From the NCBI GenBank assembly GCA_016703335.1, contig JADJCG010000001.1, positions 62,001 through 126,000 of the forward strand: a DNA stretch of 64,000 bases. The letters are read 5' to 3'. The notes beneath the pieces are model-generated. The model was not told where the DNA came from. It searched no databases and worked only from the letters and a program-made list of their open reading frames with translations. This stretch comes from Caulobacteraceae bacterium (GTDB lineage: Bacteria; Pseudomonadota; Alphaproteobacteria; Caulobacterales; Aquidulcibacteraceae). This document shows, one piece after another, positions 1 through 8,173 of this stretch. The stretch's first letter is position 1. Each line of letters opens with the position of its first letter. The position numbers and the translations under genes are program-made.

Positions 1-1
1 T

Positions 2-847
2 GATGCGCGCCTTGCGTCGATCCCTTCGCGCCAGTTCCAGATCGAAAACCCACCGCGTTGCAGCGACAGCTACGAAGAGCGCCGCTTCCGCCGCGTGCAG
101 ATCAATAAGCGCGACAGCTGGCGCACGTCCTTCTCGGAAGCCAGCCAGTTCACGCAAGCGCGCGCACGCCAACTCGGCCTGCAGCGGCTGCTGGAAGATG
201 CGGGCTATGAAGTGAGCGAGGGCCGCCGCGGCGCCGATCCGCGACGCATTGCGCAATCGATTGCACAATTCCGTACCTCGGCGCGCCTCTCACCGACTGC
301 GAGCCAGGATCAGCTGATCGATGCGCTCGAAACGGCCGCGCGCCGCCGCGCCGGGCAAGTTGGTCTGACGCTGTGCAACCGCACGCGTGGGCGCGTGTGG
401 ACGGCGATCGCACGCCGTCGTGGCGAAGGCTGGGAAAGCCGTGGCTGGTGGGCGCTCGCGCCGGGCGGCTGCGTGCGCACCATCGACGAAGTGCTGATCC
501 AGGAAGTCTACTACGTCCACGCCTCACTCGATTCACCGCAAGGCCCGCGCTATCTCGCCGCCGGCGGTGAGCCGTTCTGCACCAGCCCTGCGCGCTTTGC
601 GATCCTCGGTCGCGAGCAATGCGAGACGCGCTATTACGCAACGACGCTGTTCACTCGCATCGGCGCGCGCAATCGCGACGGCTTGGTCGTTGACTTCGAA
701 GAGCGCGATTTCCTCGAGCCGGGCGTGATGCCGCGTCAGCTCACGCCAGCTGCAGGCGATGAAGGTGATCGGCCGGCTCCGGCCGGCGTGCGGCGCGGGC
801 TCGATCCGCCAAGCGCGCCAACGCAGGATCGCGGCAGCGGCGACTGA
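2..847 (+). CDS. DUF1036 domain protein, 5'-truncated by window edge
   Basis: The reading frame is open from base 2 and has no natural start in the window; the GTG at 95 is internal, so the gene begins upstream. The visible part has a helical arginine-rich stretch and then a DUF1036-type domain: LCNRT, the GW..RGWW block followed by a Cys, a YY pair, an FC pair and a further Cys near C-E-T-R. Family function is unknown; members are usually small exported Cys-containing proteins. The C-terminal 40 residues are low-complexity (Pro/Arg/Asp). The stop overlaps the next start by one base, suggesting translational coupling. Confidence 0.8.
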   Translation, partial: DARLASIPSRQFQIENPPRCSDSYEERRFRRVQINKRDSWRTSFSEASQFTQARARQLGLQRLLEDAGYEVSEGRRGADPRRIAQSIAQFRTSARLSPTASQDQLIDALETAARRRAGQVGLTLCNRTRGRVWTAIARRRGEGWESRGWWALAPGGCVRTIDEVLIQEVYYVHASLDSPQGPRYLAAGGEPFCTSPARFAILGREQCETRYYATTLFTRIGARNRDGLVVDFEERDFLEPGVMPRQLTPAAGDEGDRPAPAGVRRGLDPPSAPTQDRGSGD

Positions 848-1482
848 TGTCCTTCGACGGCATCAAGACCTGGGTGTTCGATCTCGACAACACGCTCTAC
901 CCCGCGCGCGCGCTCTACGATGAGATTGGCGAGCGGATGACGCGCTACATCGAGCGCAAGACCGGGCTCGACACCACCGGCGCCCTAGAAATCCGCGAGC
1001 GCTACTTCCACCAATACGGCGCAACCGTCGTTGGCCTCATGCGCCATCACGATATCGACGCGCGCGATTTCCTGTTGGACGTACACGAGGCGGATCATTC
1101 GGTGCTGGAGCCCGATCCGGAGCTGCGCGCGCTGATTGCGGCGCTGCCAGGCCGGCGGATCATCTTCACCAATGGCGGCGGCGGGCACGCACAGCGCGTG
1201 CTGGACAGCCTGAAACTCGGCGATCTGTTCGATCAAGTGTTCGACATCGAGGACGCGAGGCTAACGCCGAAGCCGCAGCGCGCGTGCTACGAGCGCCTAC
1301 TGGACCATTGCGGCATCGAGGCCAACGGCGCGCTGCTCGTCGAAGACACGATGCGCAATCTCGAACCCGCGCACGAGCTTGGCTTCATCACCGCGCTTGT
1401 CGGCGATGTGCATCCGGCCCCGCTGCCGGCATATGTCGATTATCACGCCGCCGATGTGAAGGCGTTACTGCGCCGCTTCTGA
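847..1482 (+). CDS. Pyrimidine 5'-nucleotidase, HAD superfamily
   Basis: This 211-aa soluble haloacid-dehalogenase-type phosphatase probably dephosphorylates pyrimidine nucleoside monophosphates. HAD motif I is DLDNT with Asp12 and Asp14 as nucleophile and acid/base. Motif II is the FTNGG segment near residue 100, the motif III lysine lies in TPKP, and motif IV is VEDT. Length and the DLDNTLYP start match the SDT1/pyrimidine 5'-nucleotidase family. The ATG overlaps the TGA of the upstream DUF1036 gene, so the two are co-transcribed. The 3' end overlaps the convergent membrane protein by 18 bases. The substrate is inferred from family only. Confidence 0.85.
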   Translation: MSFDGIKTWVFDLDNTLYPARALYDEIGERMTRYIERKTGLDTTGALEIRERYFHQYGATVVGLMRHHDIDARDFLLDVHEADHSVLEPDPELRALIAALPGRRIIFTNGGGGHAQRVLDSLKLGDLFDQVFDIEDARLTPKPQRACYERLLDHCGIEANGALLVEDTMRNLEPAHELGFITALVGDVHPAPLPAYVDYHAADVKALLRRF

Positions 1483-2037
1483 AGGCTGCACTTCCACGAC
1501 TTGCCGGTTCTCAATCCGGATCGGACCGGTGGGATAGCGACCGTTGCGGTGAAGGTAATCGCGAAAGATCCACATGCTTTCCTGGCGCGATGGATCGATC
1601 GTGAGCGTGCCATTGACCGTCAAGAACTGCTCGTAATTCGCTTGCATGATGTCGAATGCGCCGGCCCCGAAGCGTTCATCGATCTCGGCCTTGAACCGTC
1701 CACGGTCTACTGGCCGGTTGTTCAACTCGGCTATGTGCCCGTAGCTCGTCGGCCAATCGCCTTGCAAATTGCCGTACGTGAGATTGATGCGATCGCTCTT
1801 GATCGGATCGGCGTACAGGGCGCGCAGCAATTCCAGCTTGTCGCCCTGATATTCACGGACCGTCACCAAGAGCGGCGTGAGCTGCGTGGACTCGATCCCG
1901 CGCTCCATCGCTTCGTCGATAATCTGCTCGTACGCCTGCGCTTCGGCCTCAGCCTTCTGGTTCTTCCAATAGAAAAACCCAGCTGCGCCGATGCCGCCTA
2001 GGACCAGCACGAACAGAACCGTAATCAAGTCTTTCAT
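1465..2037 (-). CDS. Membrane-anchored protein of unknown function
   Basis: A 190-aa protein with one N-terminal transmembrane helix (about residues 4-23), then a Lys/Glu/Ala-rich probable coiled coil and a soluble domain that would lie in the periplasm. I do not recognise the family. The soluble part contains no cysteine and no catalytic motif I can identify. It lies divergently from dapD with an 86-base gap that probably holds both promoters, and its tail overlaps the nucleotidase gene. Intact frame, strong signal anchor and typical codon use support a real gene. Confidence 0.7.
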   Translation of the reverse strand: MKDLITVLFVLVLGGIGAAGFFYWKNQKAEAEAQAYEQIIDEAMERGIESTQLTPLLVTVREYQGDKLELLRALYADPIKSDRINLTYGNLQGDWPTSYGHIAELNNRPVDRGRFKAEIDERFGAGAFDIMQANYEQFLTVNGTLTIDPSRQESMWIFRDYLHRNGRYPTGPIRIENRQVVEVQPSEAAQ

Positions 2038-2123
2038 GGCTCACCCCCGCGCCAAGGCTAAAACGCTGACAGGCGGACGGCAACGCTTGGCTTTGGCTCC
2101 TAAAACGCGGTAGCTCAGCCGTC

Positions 2124-2969
2124 ATGACGAATATCGATGATCTCAAATCGGAAATTGACGCCGGCTGGGAAAAGCGCGCCGAGCTGTCGCCTTCACAGGG
2201 CGGCAAGATTGGAGAGGCGGTTCATGAGGCGCTGACGCTGCTCGATAGCGGTCAAGCGCGCGTCGCTACGCGTGACACCAATGGCGTCTGGACCACGCAC
2301 GACTGGCTAAAGAAAGCCGTGCTGCTTTCATTTCGCTTGTCGCCGAACATGCTCTTTCGCGAGGACAACGTCTCAATTGCAGCGCTCCCAAATCATTGGG
2401 ACAAGGTCTTTCTGAAAACCGCCGCGTGGGGGGCGAGCGAGTTCGAAGATGCCGGCTTTCGCAGTGTGCCCGGCGCTGTCGCGCGCCGCGGCAGCTTCAT
2501 CGGCAAGAATGTCGTACTGATGCCCTCGTTCGTGAACATTGGCGCCTATGTCGATGAAGGCACGATGGTCGACACGTGGGCGACCGTTGGTTCGTGCGCG
2601 CAGATCGGCAAGAACGTGCACATCTCGGGCGGCGCCGGCATTGGCGGCGTGCTGGAGCCGCTGCAAGCGAACCCAACCATCATTGAGGACGGCTGCTTTA
2701 TCGGCGCGCGTTCGGAAGTGGCCGAAGGCGTGATCGTACGCGAAGGCGCAGTGCTCGCCATGGGCACGTTCATCAGCCAGTCGACGAAGATCATCGACCG
2801 CGCCACTGGCGAGCAATTCCGCGGCGAAGTGCCCGCCTATTCGGTCGTGGTGCCCGGTTCACTCCCCGACCCTAAGGGCGGGCCGAGCCTCGCGTGCGTC
2901 GTGATCGTCAAACGTGTCGATGCACAAACGCGCGCGAAGACGAGCGTGAACGAGTTGCTACGCGACTAG
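2124..2969 (+). CDS. dapD: Tetrahydrodipicolinate N-succinyltransferase DapD
   Basis: Catalyses succinyl-CoA + tetrahydrodipicolinate to N-succinyl-2-amino-6-ketopimelate, an early step of the succinylase route to meso-diaminopimelate and lysine in the cytoplasm. At 281 aa it is close to the usual 274-285. The N-terminal helical domain carries the SPNML-type substrate segment, the middle third is a left-handed beta-helix of hexapeptide repeats (IGKNVVLMPSFVNIGAYV region, then the GG-GIGGVLEP loop), and the C-terminal YSVVVPGSLP strand is typical. dapE lies 1.7 kb away on the same strand, separated by a divergent pair. The stop overlaps the stop of the convergent secreted protein. Confidence 0.97.
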   Translation: MTNIDDLKSEIDAGWEKRAELSPSQGGKIGEAVHEALTLLDSGQARVATRDTNGVWTTHDWLKKAVLLSFRLSPNMLFREDNVSIAALPNHWDKVFLKTAAWGASEFEDAGFRSVPGAVARRGSFIGKNVVLMPSFVNIGAYVDEGTMVDTWATVGSCAQIGKNVHISGGAGIGGVLEPLQANPTIIEDGCFIGARSEVAEGVIVREGAVLAMGTFISQSTKIIDRATGEQFRGEVPAYSVVVPGSLPDPKGGPSLACVVIVKRVDAQTRAKTSVNELLRD

Positions 2970-3331
2970 TGCGAATGGACTTCGCGGCCAGCGCGGAGTT
3001 CGACGCTAATCTCCGAGCCGTCGGTGGCGCTTTGCGTCCACGTATCGCCGACACTCTTATCCGTCGCGATCGTAGTGCATTGAGGCGCTTGGCCGCTTGG
3101 CGGGATGAGGCAGAGCTGGTCACCTTCGGCAGTGTAGCGGCCGGCCATTGTCGAGCCGCCGGGCGCTGTGCCGGTGAAGGTGCCGTCAGCGTTGAAGAAA
3201 TAGAGCGCTTGGCCGCCGTTCGGATACGTCACGACGATGGTGTTGCCGTAGGTGTTGGACATCGTGTCGGCGAATGCGGGGCCCGCGACAAGCGCGGCGC
3301 CGAGCGCCAAAGCGGCAGCAAATTTCTTCAT
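2966..3331 (-). CDS. Small secreted protein of unknown function
   Basis: A 121-aa protein starting at the ATG preceded by GAGGAA seven bases upstream; longer in-frame extension into the DUF418 gene is possible but lacks a Shine-Dalgarno. Residues 1-21 form a Sec signal peptide ending AFA before Asp22. The mature part is Gly/Thr-rich, with a G-FNADGTF-G beta-sheet pattern and two Cys about 11 residues apart that may form a disulfide. I do not recognise the family. It starts 26 bases after the DUF418 stop and is probably in one transcript with it. Confidence 0.75.
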   Translation of the reverse strand: MKKFAAALALGAALVAGPAFADTMSNTYGNTIVVTYPNGGQALYFFNADGTFTGTAPGGSTMAGRYTAEGDQLCLIPPSGQAPQCTTIATDKSVGDTWTQSATDGSEISVELRAGREVHSH

Positions 3332-3357
3332 TGTTTCCTCCATCGTGTTTCGCGGGA

Positions 3358-4644
3358 CTATGCCGCCGCGAGTTTGCCGATGGCAAGCGGCTTGCCGTAG
3401 CTCAAGCGCCGCCACACCCATTCCAGCGGCCCCATCTTGAAGCGCGCCAGCCAAAGCGGCGACCAAATCAATTGCAGCGCCCAAACGCCGACGACGATTG
3501 CAATCAAAGTTTCACGTTCGACCTCGCCGTAAAGGCCAAGGCCACGGCCGCCGTAGAAAATCGCGGTCATGATCACGCTTTGCGCAATGTAGTTCGTGAA
3601 CGCCATCTGCCCGACGGGCGCGAGCGCGTTGATGATGGCGCTCAAGGCGCCGGTCTTCACACAGAGAATGAGCACGCTGGCATAGAGCAGCGAAATCAAA
3701 ATCGAGAGCGGCGGATTGATGAGGCCGCCGCGCGTCTGCATGTGCAGGAATTCAAAGCCGGCAGCGAAGTTGATCTGCGCCTGATACGCGACGATCGCCA
3801 AAGCTATCGCGCCGAGCGCCGCGACCATCCAATACACAGAAGCTGACCGCGCGCCGCTCAGAAATCCGACTTTGAACAGGCCGAGGCCGATCATCATCAC
3901 CGCGATCGTGCGCGGCACGGTGTTGAATATCTCGAACGGCACGAAGCTGGTCCACGTATCGTAATTGGCCTTGAGAGACTCGGAAAACGACCCGCCATAA
4001 GTGGCGATCGCGGCGTCCACACTCTGCGCTGCCGGCGCCCACATCTGAACGCGCATTTCCTCAAGCGAGTTGGCGGAGATCATGGTCAGAACGCCTGCGC
4101 TCAGGAAGCTCAAGACGTAGATCAGCACGTACATGATCGATCCGGTGAGCAGCAACCAGCGCGCACGCCAAGAGCGCGCGAACATCATGAAGAAGCCGCT
4201 GATCGCGTAGACGAGCAGAATGTCGCCGAACCAAATCGCCGCGCCGTGGATGAGGCCGAAGACGAACATCCAGCCCAAGCGGCGGCGCAGCACCTTGCCG
4301 CGCTCTAAATCGCTGCGCTCGCCGCCGACAAGAAACACGCTCACGCCGAACAGCAGCGAGAAGAGAGTGATGAACTTTTGCTCGAAAAAGACGTGAGGCA
4401 CGAACCATGACCACACATTGGCGTCATGGATCGCCAGCGGCTCGAGCGTTGGATTGACAGCCGTTTGCCAGGGCGCCGCAAAGAATGGCGCGTTGACCAC
4501 CAAGATTCCGAGGATCGCCAAACCGCGAAGAACGTCGAGGGTTTTGATCCGCTGCTCGGCTTCGACAGGCGCGATCGCCGACGGTGCAGTTTCGGCTGGC
4601 GCAGCTTCAACCGGCGCAATCTCAGCCGGCGCAACGTCGCTCAT
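3358..4644 (-). CDS. DUF418 (YeiB-type) multi-pass membrane protein
   Basis: 428 aa with about ten hydrophobic helices. The RI.TLDVLRG start, the early FGVSVFL segment and the C-terminal block with NY..QS...F and PLEW.WR define the DUF418/YeiB family, some members of which are proposed acyl- or carboxyl-transfer or transport proteins; the biochemical function is unproven. Residues 4-30 precede the first helix and are an unusual Ala/Pro/Glu repeat (AP-x-E units), probably a flexible cytosolic tail. A GGGGGA Shine-Dalgarno precedes the ATG. It is divergent from dapE, with only 39 bases between starts. Confidence 0.88.
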   Translation of the reverse strand: MSDVAPAEIAPVEAAPAETAPSAIAPVEAEQRIKTLDVLRGLAILGILVVNAPFFAAPWQTAVNPTLEPLAIHDANVWSWFVPHVFFEQKFITLFSLLFGVSVFLVGGERSDLERGKVLRRRLGWMFVFGLIHGAAIWFGDILLVYAISGFFMMFARSWRARWLLLTGSIMYVLIYVLSFLSAGVLTMISANSLEEMRVQMWAPAAQSVDAAIATYGGSFSESLKANYDTWTSFVPFEIFNTVPRTIAVMMIGLGLFKVGFLSGARSASVYWMVAALGAIALAIVAYQAQINFAAGFEFLHMQTRGGLINPPLSILISLLYASVLILCVKTGALSAIINALAPVGQMAFTNYIAQSVIMTAIFYGGRGLGLYGEVERETLIAIVVGVWALQLIWSPLWLARFKMGPLEWVWRRLSYGKPLAIGKLAAA

Positions 4645-4683
4645 GGCGTTCCCCCTTTTGCAGCGGCTTGAGCGCCGCTACAC

Positions 4684-5838
4684 ATGTCTCTCATGGACTC
4701 TCACACTCTTACCGATCCAATACCGCTCGCCCAAGCCCTAATGCGCGGGGCTTCCGTGACGCCGACTGAGGCTGGCGTAATGGACTTGGCGCAGGAAAAA
4801 CTTGAATCGTTGGGCTTCCGAGTGAAGCGCTACAAGTTTGGCCTGGTCGATAATCTTTATGCCCGCATCGGCGAAGCGCGCCCGAATTTTTGTTTCGCAG
4901 GCCATCTGGATGTCGTGCCGCCCGGCGAAGGTTGGACGAGCGATCCGTTTGCGGCGGAGATTCGAGACGGCCTGCTTTACGGACGCGGCGCTACCGACAT
5001 GAAGACCGCGATCGCGGCGATGATCGCGGCGACGGAAAACTTTCTGGCCGGCGGCGCGCCGAAAGGTTCGATCTCATTTCTGCTGACCTGCGATGAGGAA
5101 GGCCCGGCCGTCGATGGCACCAAGCGCGTGCTTGAGGCGCTCGCGGCCGAGGGTGAGAGGATTGATCACTGTATCGTCGGCGAGCCAACCAGCGAAGCGC
5201 GCGTTGGCGACGTCATTAAGAACGGGCGGCGCGGCAGTCTGAACGTCGTGCTGACGATGGACGGCAAGCAAGGTCACGTCGCCTACCCGCAGCGCGCGCG
5301 CAATCCGGTGACGCCGCTGGTGGAAACGCTGGCGACCTTGAAAGCGCGGCGCTTGGACGATGGCGCATCTGGATTTGATCCTTCGAACTTGGAAGTGACC
5401 AGCGTTGATGTCGGCAATCCCGCGCACAACGTGATCCCGCAGCGCGCGATGGCGAAGCTCAACATCCGCTTCAACACCAACCACACAGCCGAGACGCTTC
5501 TCGCGTGGATCGATGAGACAGCGAACGCCGCTGCGGAACGCGCCGGCACGAAATACTCGCGCACGATCAGCTCGCAGAGCTTGGCCTTCTACACCGATCC
5601 CGGCCCGTTCACGGATATGCTGCAAGCATCGGTGAAAGAGTCTTTCGGTATCGAGCCCGCGCTCACAACGACAGGCGGCACATCGGATGCGCGCTTCTTT
5701 CGGCTCTATTGCCAAGTGGCCGAACTCGGCCTGCGCAATGAGACGGCGCACATGGTCGATGAGCACTGCGCCGTCGAGGACGTGCGTACGCTGGCGCGGT
5801 GCTACGAGGGCGTGCTGAAGCGCTATTTCGCGGCGTAG
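4684..5838 (+). CDS. dapE: Succinyl-diaminopimelate desuccinylase DapE
   Basis: Zn-dependent M20-family enzyme that hydrolyses N-succinyl-LL-diaminopimelate to LL-diaminopimelate and succinate in lysine and peptidoglycan precursor synthesis. At 384 aa it is the family length. Metal ligands and catalytic residues are visible: His74 and Asp76 in FAGHLDVVP, Asp105 in GRGATDMK, the general base in CDEEGP (138-139), Glu in VGEPT, and the final His in NETAHMVDEHC. A dimerisation domain lies between about residues 180 and 295. A second ATG (4693) is an alternative start. The 3' end overlaps the convergent truA by 16 bases. Confidence 0.96.
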   Translation: MSLMDSHTLTDPIPLAQALMRGASVTPTEAGVMDLAQEKLESLGFRVKRYKFGLVDNLYARIGEARPNFCFAGHLDVVPPGEGWTSDPFAAEIRDGLLYGRGATDMKTAIAAMIAATENFLAGGAPKGSISFLLTCDEEGPAVDGTKRVLEALAAEGERIDHCIVGEPTSEARVGDVIKNGRRGSLNVVLTMDGKQGHVAYPQRARNPVTPLVETLATLKARRLDDGASGFDPSNLEVTSVDVGNPAHNVIPQRAMAKLNIRFNTNHTAETLLAWIDETANAAAERAGTKYSRTISSQSLAFYTDPGPFTDMLQASVKESFGIEPALTTTGGTSDARFFRLYCQVAELGLRNETAHMVDEHCAVEDVRTLARCYEGVLKRYFAA

Positions 5839-6566
5839 TCGACGCGCACCAAGTAAAGCCCATCCGGCGGCGCGACTGGGCCGCATTGCGTACGGTCGGC
5901 GGCGGCGAGTGCTGCGGCGACGTCTTCGACGCTCATCTTGCCGAGCCCCACCTCTACGAGCGTACCGACCATTGAGCGCACTTGGCTGTGCAGGAAGCTG
6001 CGTGCCTCGAAATTGAAGATCACCTGCTCGTCGATGGCTTCGACCGACGCGATGTCCAAGGTCTTCACCGGGCTTTTGGCTTGGCACTTGGTGTCGCGGA
6101 ACGTCGTAAAATCGTGATTGCCACGTAGAACCTGCGCCGCTTCATCCATCATCCGCACGTCGAGCGGACGGCCAATGCGCCACGCGCGGCCGATATCAAG
6201 CGCCAGCGGCGAACGGCGATTGATCAGCTCATAGGTATAAGCCCGAGCTGTCGCGTCAAAACGCGCGTGGAAATCGGGCGCGGCCTCTTCAGCGTTAAGC
6301 ACTGAAATCGGATGCGGGCGAATGTGGGCGTTGAGCGCTTCGACGATCTGCCAGCCTTGCAGCGCCTTATCGATGTCGACGTGTGCCACCTGCGCGTAGG
6401 CGTGAACACCGGAATCCGTACGGCCCGCGCCAACGACGTCGGTGCGGATGCCCGTCAGTTTTTCGACAGCATCCTCCAGCGCGCCTTGGACGCTTGGCGC
6501 GTCAGGCAGGCGTTGCCAACCGTGAAACGGGCGGCCGTCGTACTCGATCGTGAGTTTGTAGCGCAT
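5823..6566 (-). CDS. truA: tRNA pseudouridine(38-40) synthase TruA
   Basis: Converts uridines 38-40 in the tRNA anticodon arm to pseudouridine. The protein is 247 aa from the ATG giving MRYKLTIEYDG, the canonical TruA start; upstream codons in frame are not family-like. The catalytic Asp51 sits in AGRTDSGVHA, and the RSFLHSQVRSMVGTL segment is the conserved C-terminal active-site block. It follows a lipoprotein gene with a 7-base gap and fmt further upstream, so fmt-lipoprotein-truA is probably one operon. The def-fmt-truA association is common in alphaproteobacteria. Confidence 0.96.
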   Translation of the reverse strand: MRYKLTIEYDGRPFHGWQRLPDAPSVQGALEDAVEKLTGIRTDVVGAGRTDSGVHAYAQVAHVDIDKALQGWQIVEALNAHIRPHPISVLNAEEAAPDFHARFDATARAYTYELINRRSPLALDIGRAWRIGRPLDVRMMDEAAQVLRGNHDFTTFRDTKCQAKSPVKTLDIASVEAIDEQVIFNFEARSFLHSQVRSMVGTLVEVGLGKMSVEDVAAALAAADRTQCGPVAPPDGLYLVRVDYAAK

Positions 6567-6573
6567 TGCGCCC

Positions 6574-7128
6574 TTAGGAGCGCCGATACTCAAGCATCGG
6601 GCATGCGCGCGAGTCGCCTGCGCCGGGCGCGCCGCCGGTGATGCCGAGAACTTTGATCGAGGCGTCACCCGGCGCGTTCGGCTCCCAGATGACGACATAG
6701 GTTGGCGTGCCTTCGGTGCAGAGGCCCGGCGAGCCCGCCGCTTCAGTCACGCGATAAACCAGCACCTGCGGCTCTTCGACGGCGAGGCTGAGAAGCGCGC
6801 GCAGCGTTTGTCCGCCAACTTGCGTCGCCGGCGAGATCGCGCCGGTGACGAGCGCGTTGACATTCAGGCCATTGCCACCACGCAGCGACAGACGCTCCTG
6901 GATGTCAGCATCGGCCGCGTCCGGCATTTCCTGCGTCACGGAAACAGTGAGTTCGTTCGAGACAGCGCGCGCGGCATCGCTGACGGCAGTGAAGACGCGC
7001 GACGGCTCGCTCTCGGGCGCCGGCGCGTCGAGTTGCGGGCCGTTACTGGCGGTGTCCGTGCTAGCGGATTGCTGATTGCAACCAGCCACAGCCAGCGCCA
7101 AAGCAACCAAAGCAACGCGTAACATCAT
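6574..7128 (-). CDS. Lipoprotein of unknown function
   Basis: 184 aa with a clear lipobox: a hydrophobic stretch ending VAGC at Cys17. The ATG at 7128 is chosen because GAGAGGG lies eight bases upstream; the GTG three codons earlier abuts that Shine-Dalgarno. The mature protein has an acidic Pro/Ala linker, a predicted mixed alpha/beta domain and two more cysteines (in LCTEG and RACPM). No family recognised. It sits between fmt (23 bases upstream) and truA (7 bases downstream), so it is part of that transcript, but its location in the envelope gives no obvious link to tRNA modification. Confidence 0.78.
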   Translation of the reverse strand: MMLRVALVALALAVAGCNQQSASTDTASNGPQLDAPAPESEPSRVFTAVSDAARAVSNELTVSVTQEMPDAADADIQERLSLRGGNGLNVNALVTGAISPATQVGGQTLRALLSLAVEEPQVLVYRVTEAAGSPGLCTEGTPTYVVIWEPNAPGDASIKVLGITGGAPGAGDSRACPMLEYRRS

Positions 7129-7151
7129 ACAACACACCCTCTCGCGCGTTC

Positions 7152-8093
7152 TTAGCCGCCGGACTGGTTCGGCTCAAGCGAGCCGCACGCCTGCGGGAAC
7201 CGGCTGACCACGCAAAAAACATCTGAGGCAAGTGGGCCACGCCCCTCGCGCTGAACTGTGATTAACCGCACAGCCCCCTCGCCGCAGGCGATGAGCAGAT
7301 TGTCGTCCAGCACCTCGCCGGGAGCGCCAGATCCCTGGCCCTGACGCGAGAGCAGTGCCTTGATGCGAACGCCGTCCAGTTCGAACCAGGCGCCCGGCGC
7401 TGGCGAGAGGCCGTGGATCATGCAGTCGATTTCGCGCGCTGGGCGGGTCCAGTCGATGCGCGTTTCGGCTGGCGTGATCTTGTGTGCGTAGGTGACGCCC
7501 TCTTCAGACTGAGGCGTTTCGGTGGTTTCACCGCGCTCCAGCTTGTCGAGCGTGTCACGCATCAAAGTCGCGCCTATCGCGGACAACCTATCGTGCAGAG
7601 TAGCGGTGTTGTCGTCGAACTCTATCGGTGTTGTCGCGGTCGAAAGTATCGCCCCGGTGTCGAGCCCTTCTTCCATGCGCATGACCTGAACGCCGGTGAT
7701 TTTGTCGCCAGCCATGATCGCACGCTGGATCGGCGCCGCGCCGCGCCATCGTGGCAGAAGTGAGCCGTGCAGATTGAGTGCGCCCCGTTTGGGTGCGTCG
7801 AGGATCGCTTTCGGCAGGATGAGCCCGTACGCGACGACGATTGCGAGATCGAGATTGAGTGCGGCGAACGCTTCTTGTTCGGGCGCCTTCTTCAAGCTCT
7901 TTGGCGTGCGCACTTCGATGCCGCGCGCGGTGGCAAATTCGTGCACCGGCGTCAGGCGCTCCTTCTTGCCGCGTCCGGCTGGGCGTGGAGGCTGCGAATA
8001 GACGCAGGCGATCTCATGCCCAGCCGCGATCAGCGCTTCAAGCGTCGGCAGTCCGAACGCGGGTGAACCCATGAAGGCGATACGAAGCGTCAT
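7152..8093 (-). CDS. fmt: Methionyl-tRNA formyltransferase Fmt
   Basis: Transfers a formyl group from 10-formyl-THF to initiator Met-tRNA. At 313 aa from the ATG giving MTLRIAFMGSPAF it has the usual length; an ATG four codons upstream is possible. Catalytic residues Asn107, His109 and Asp145 lie in LNLHGSLLPRWRGAAPIQ and GLDTGA. The C-terminal OB-like domain follows residue 210; the last 30 residues are more divergent than usual. The gene is divergent from a YihY gene and shares its operon with a lipoprotein and truA. def, whose product removes the formyl group after translation, is 1.8 kb upstream on the same strand. Confidence 0.95.
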   Translation of the reverse strand: MTLRIAFMGSPAFGLPTLEALIAAGHEIACVYSQPPRPAGRGKKERLTPVHEFATARGIEVRTPKSLKKAPEQEAFAALNLDLAIVVAYGLILPKAILDAPKRGALNLHGSLLPRWRGAAPIQRAIMAGDKITGVQVMRMEEGLDTGAILSTATTPIEFDDNTATLHDRLSAIGATLMRDTLDKLERGETTETPQSEEGVTYAHKITPAETRIDWTRPAREIDCMIHGLSPAPGAWFELDGVRIKALLSRQGQGSGAPGEVLDDNLLIACGEGAVRLITVQREGRGPLASDVFCVVSRFPQACGSLEPNQSGG

Positions 8094-8137
8094 GGTTCGC
8101 GACATGCCTGAATTCGCAGCGTTTCCGCAACAAGAAG

Positions 8138-8168
8138 CGGGAACCTTGGCGCAGCGGTTCCCGTTTTT
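8138..8168 (+). terminator. Terminator-like hairpin just before the YihY start
   Basis: An 8-bp stem (CGGGAACC / GGTTCCCG) with a 10-base loop is followed by five T, ending six bases before the YihY ATG. No gene is read into it on this strand, so it could be a leader attenuator, or only a fortuitous hairpin. No Shine-Dalgarno is seen between it and the ATG. Confidence 0.35.
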
Positions 8169-8173
8169 CCCGC

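Noticed and set aside
5074..6087. 337-aa minus-strand ORF overlapping dapE and truA
   Set aside because: Runs across two well-supported genes in wrong frames; no family sequence.
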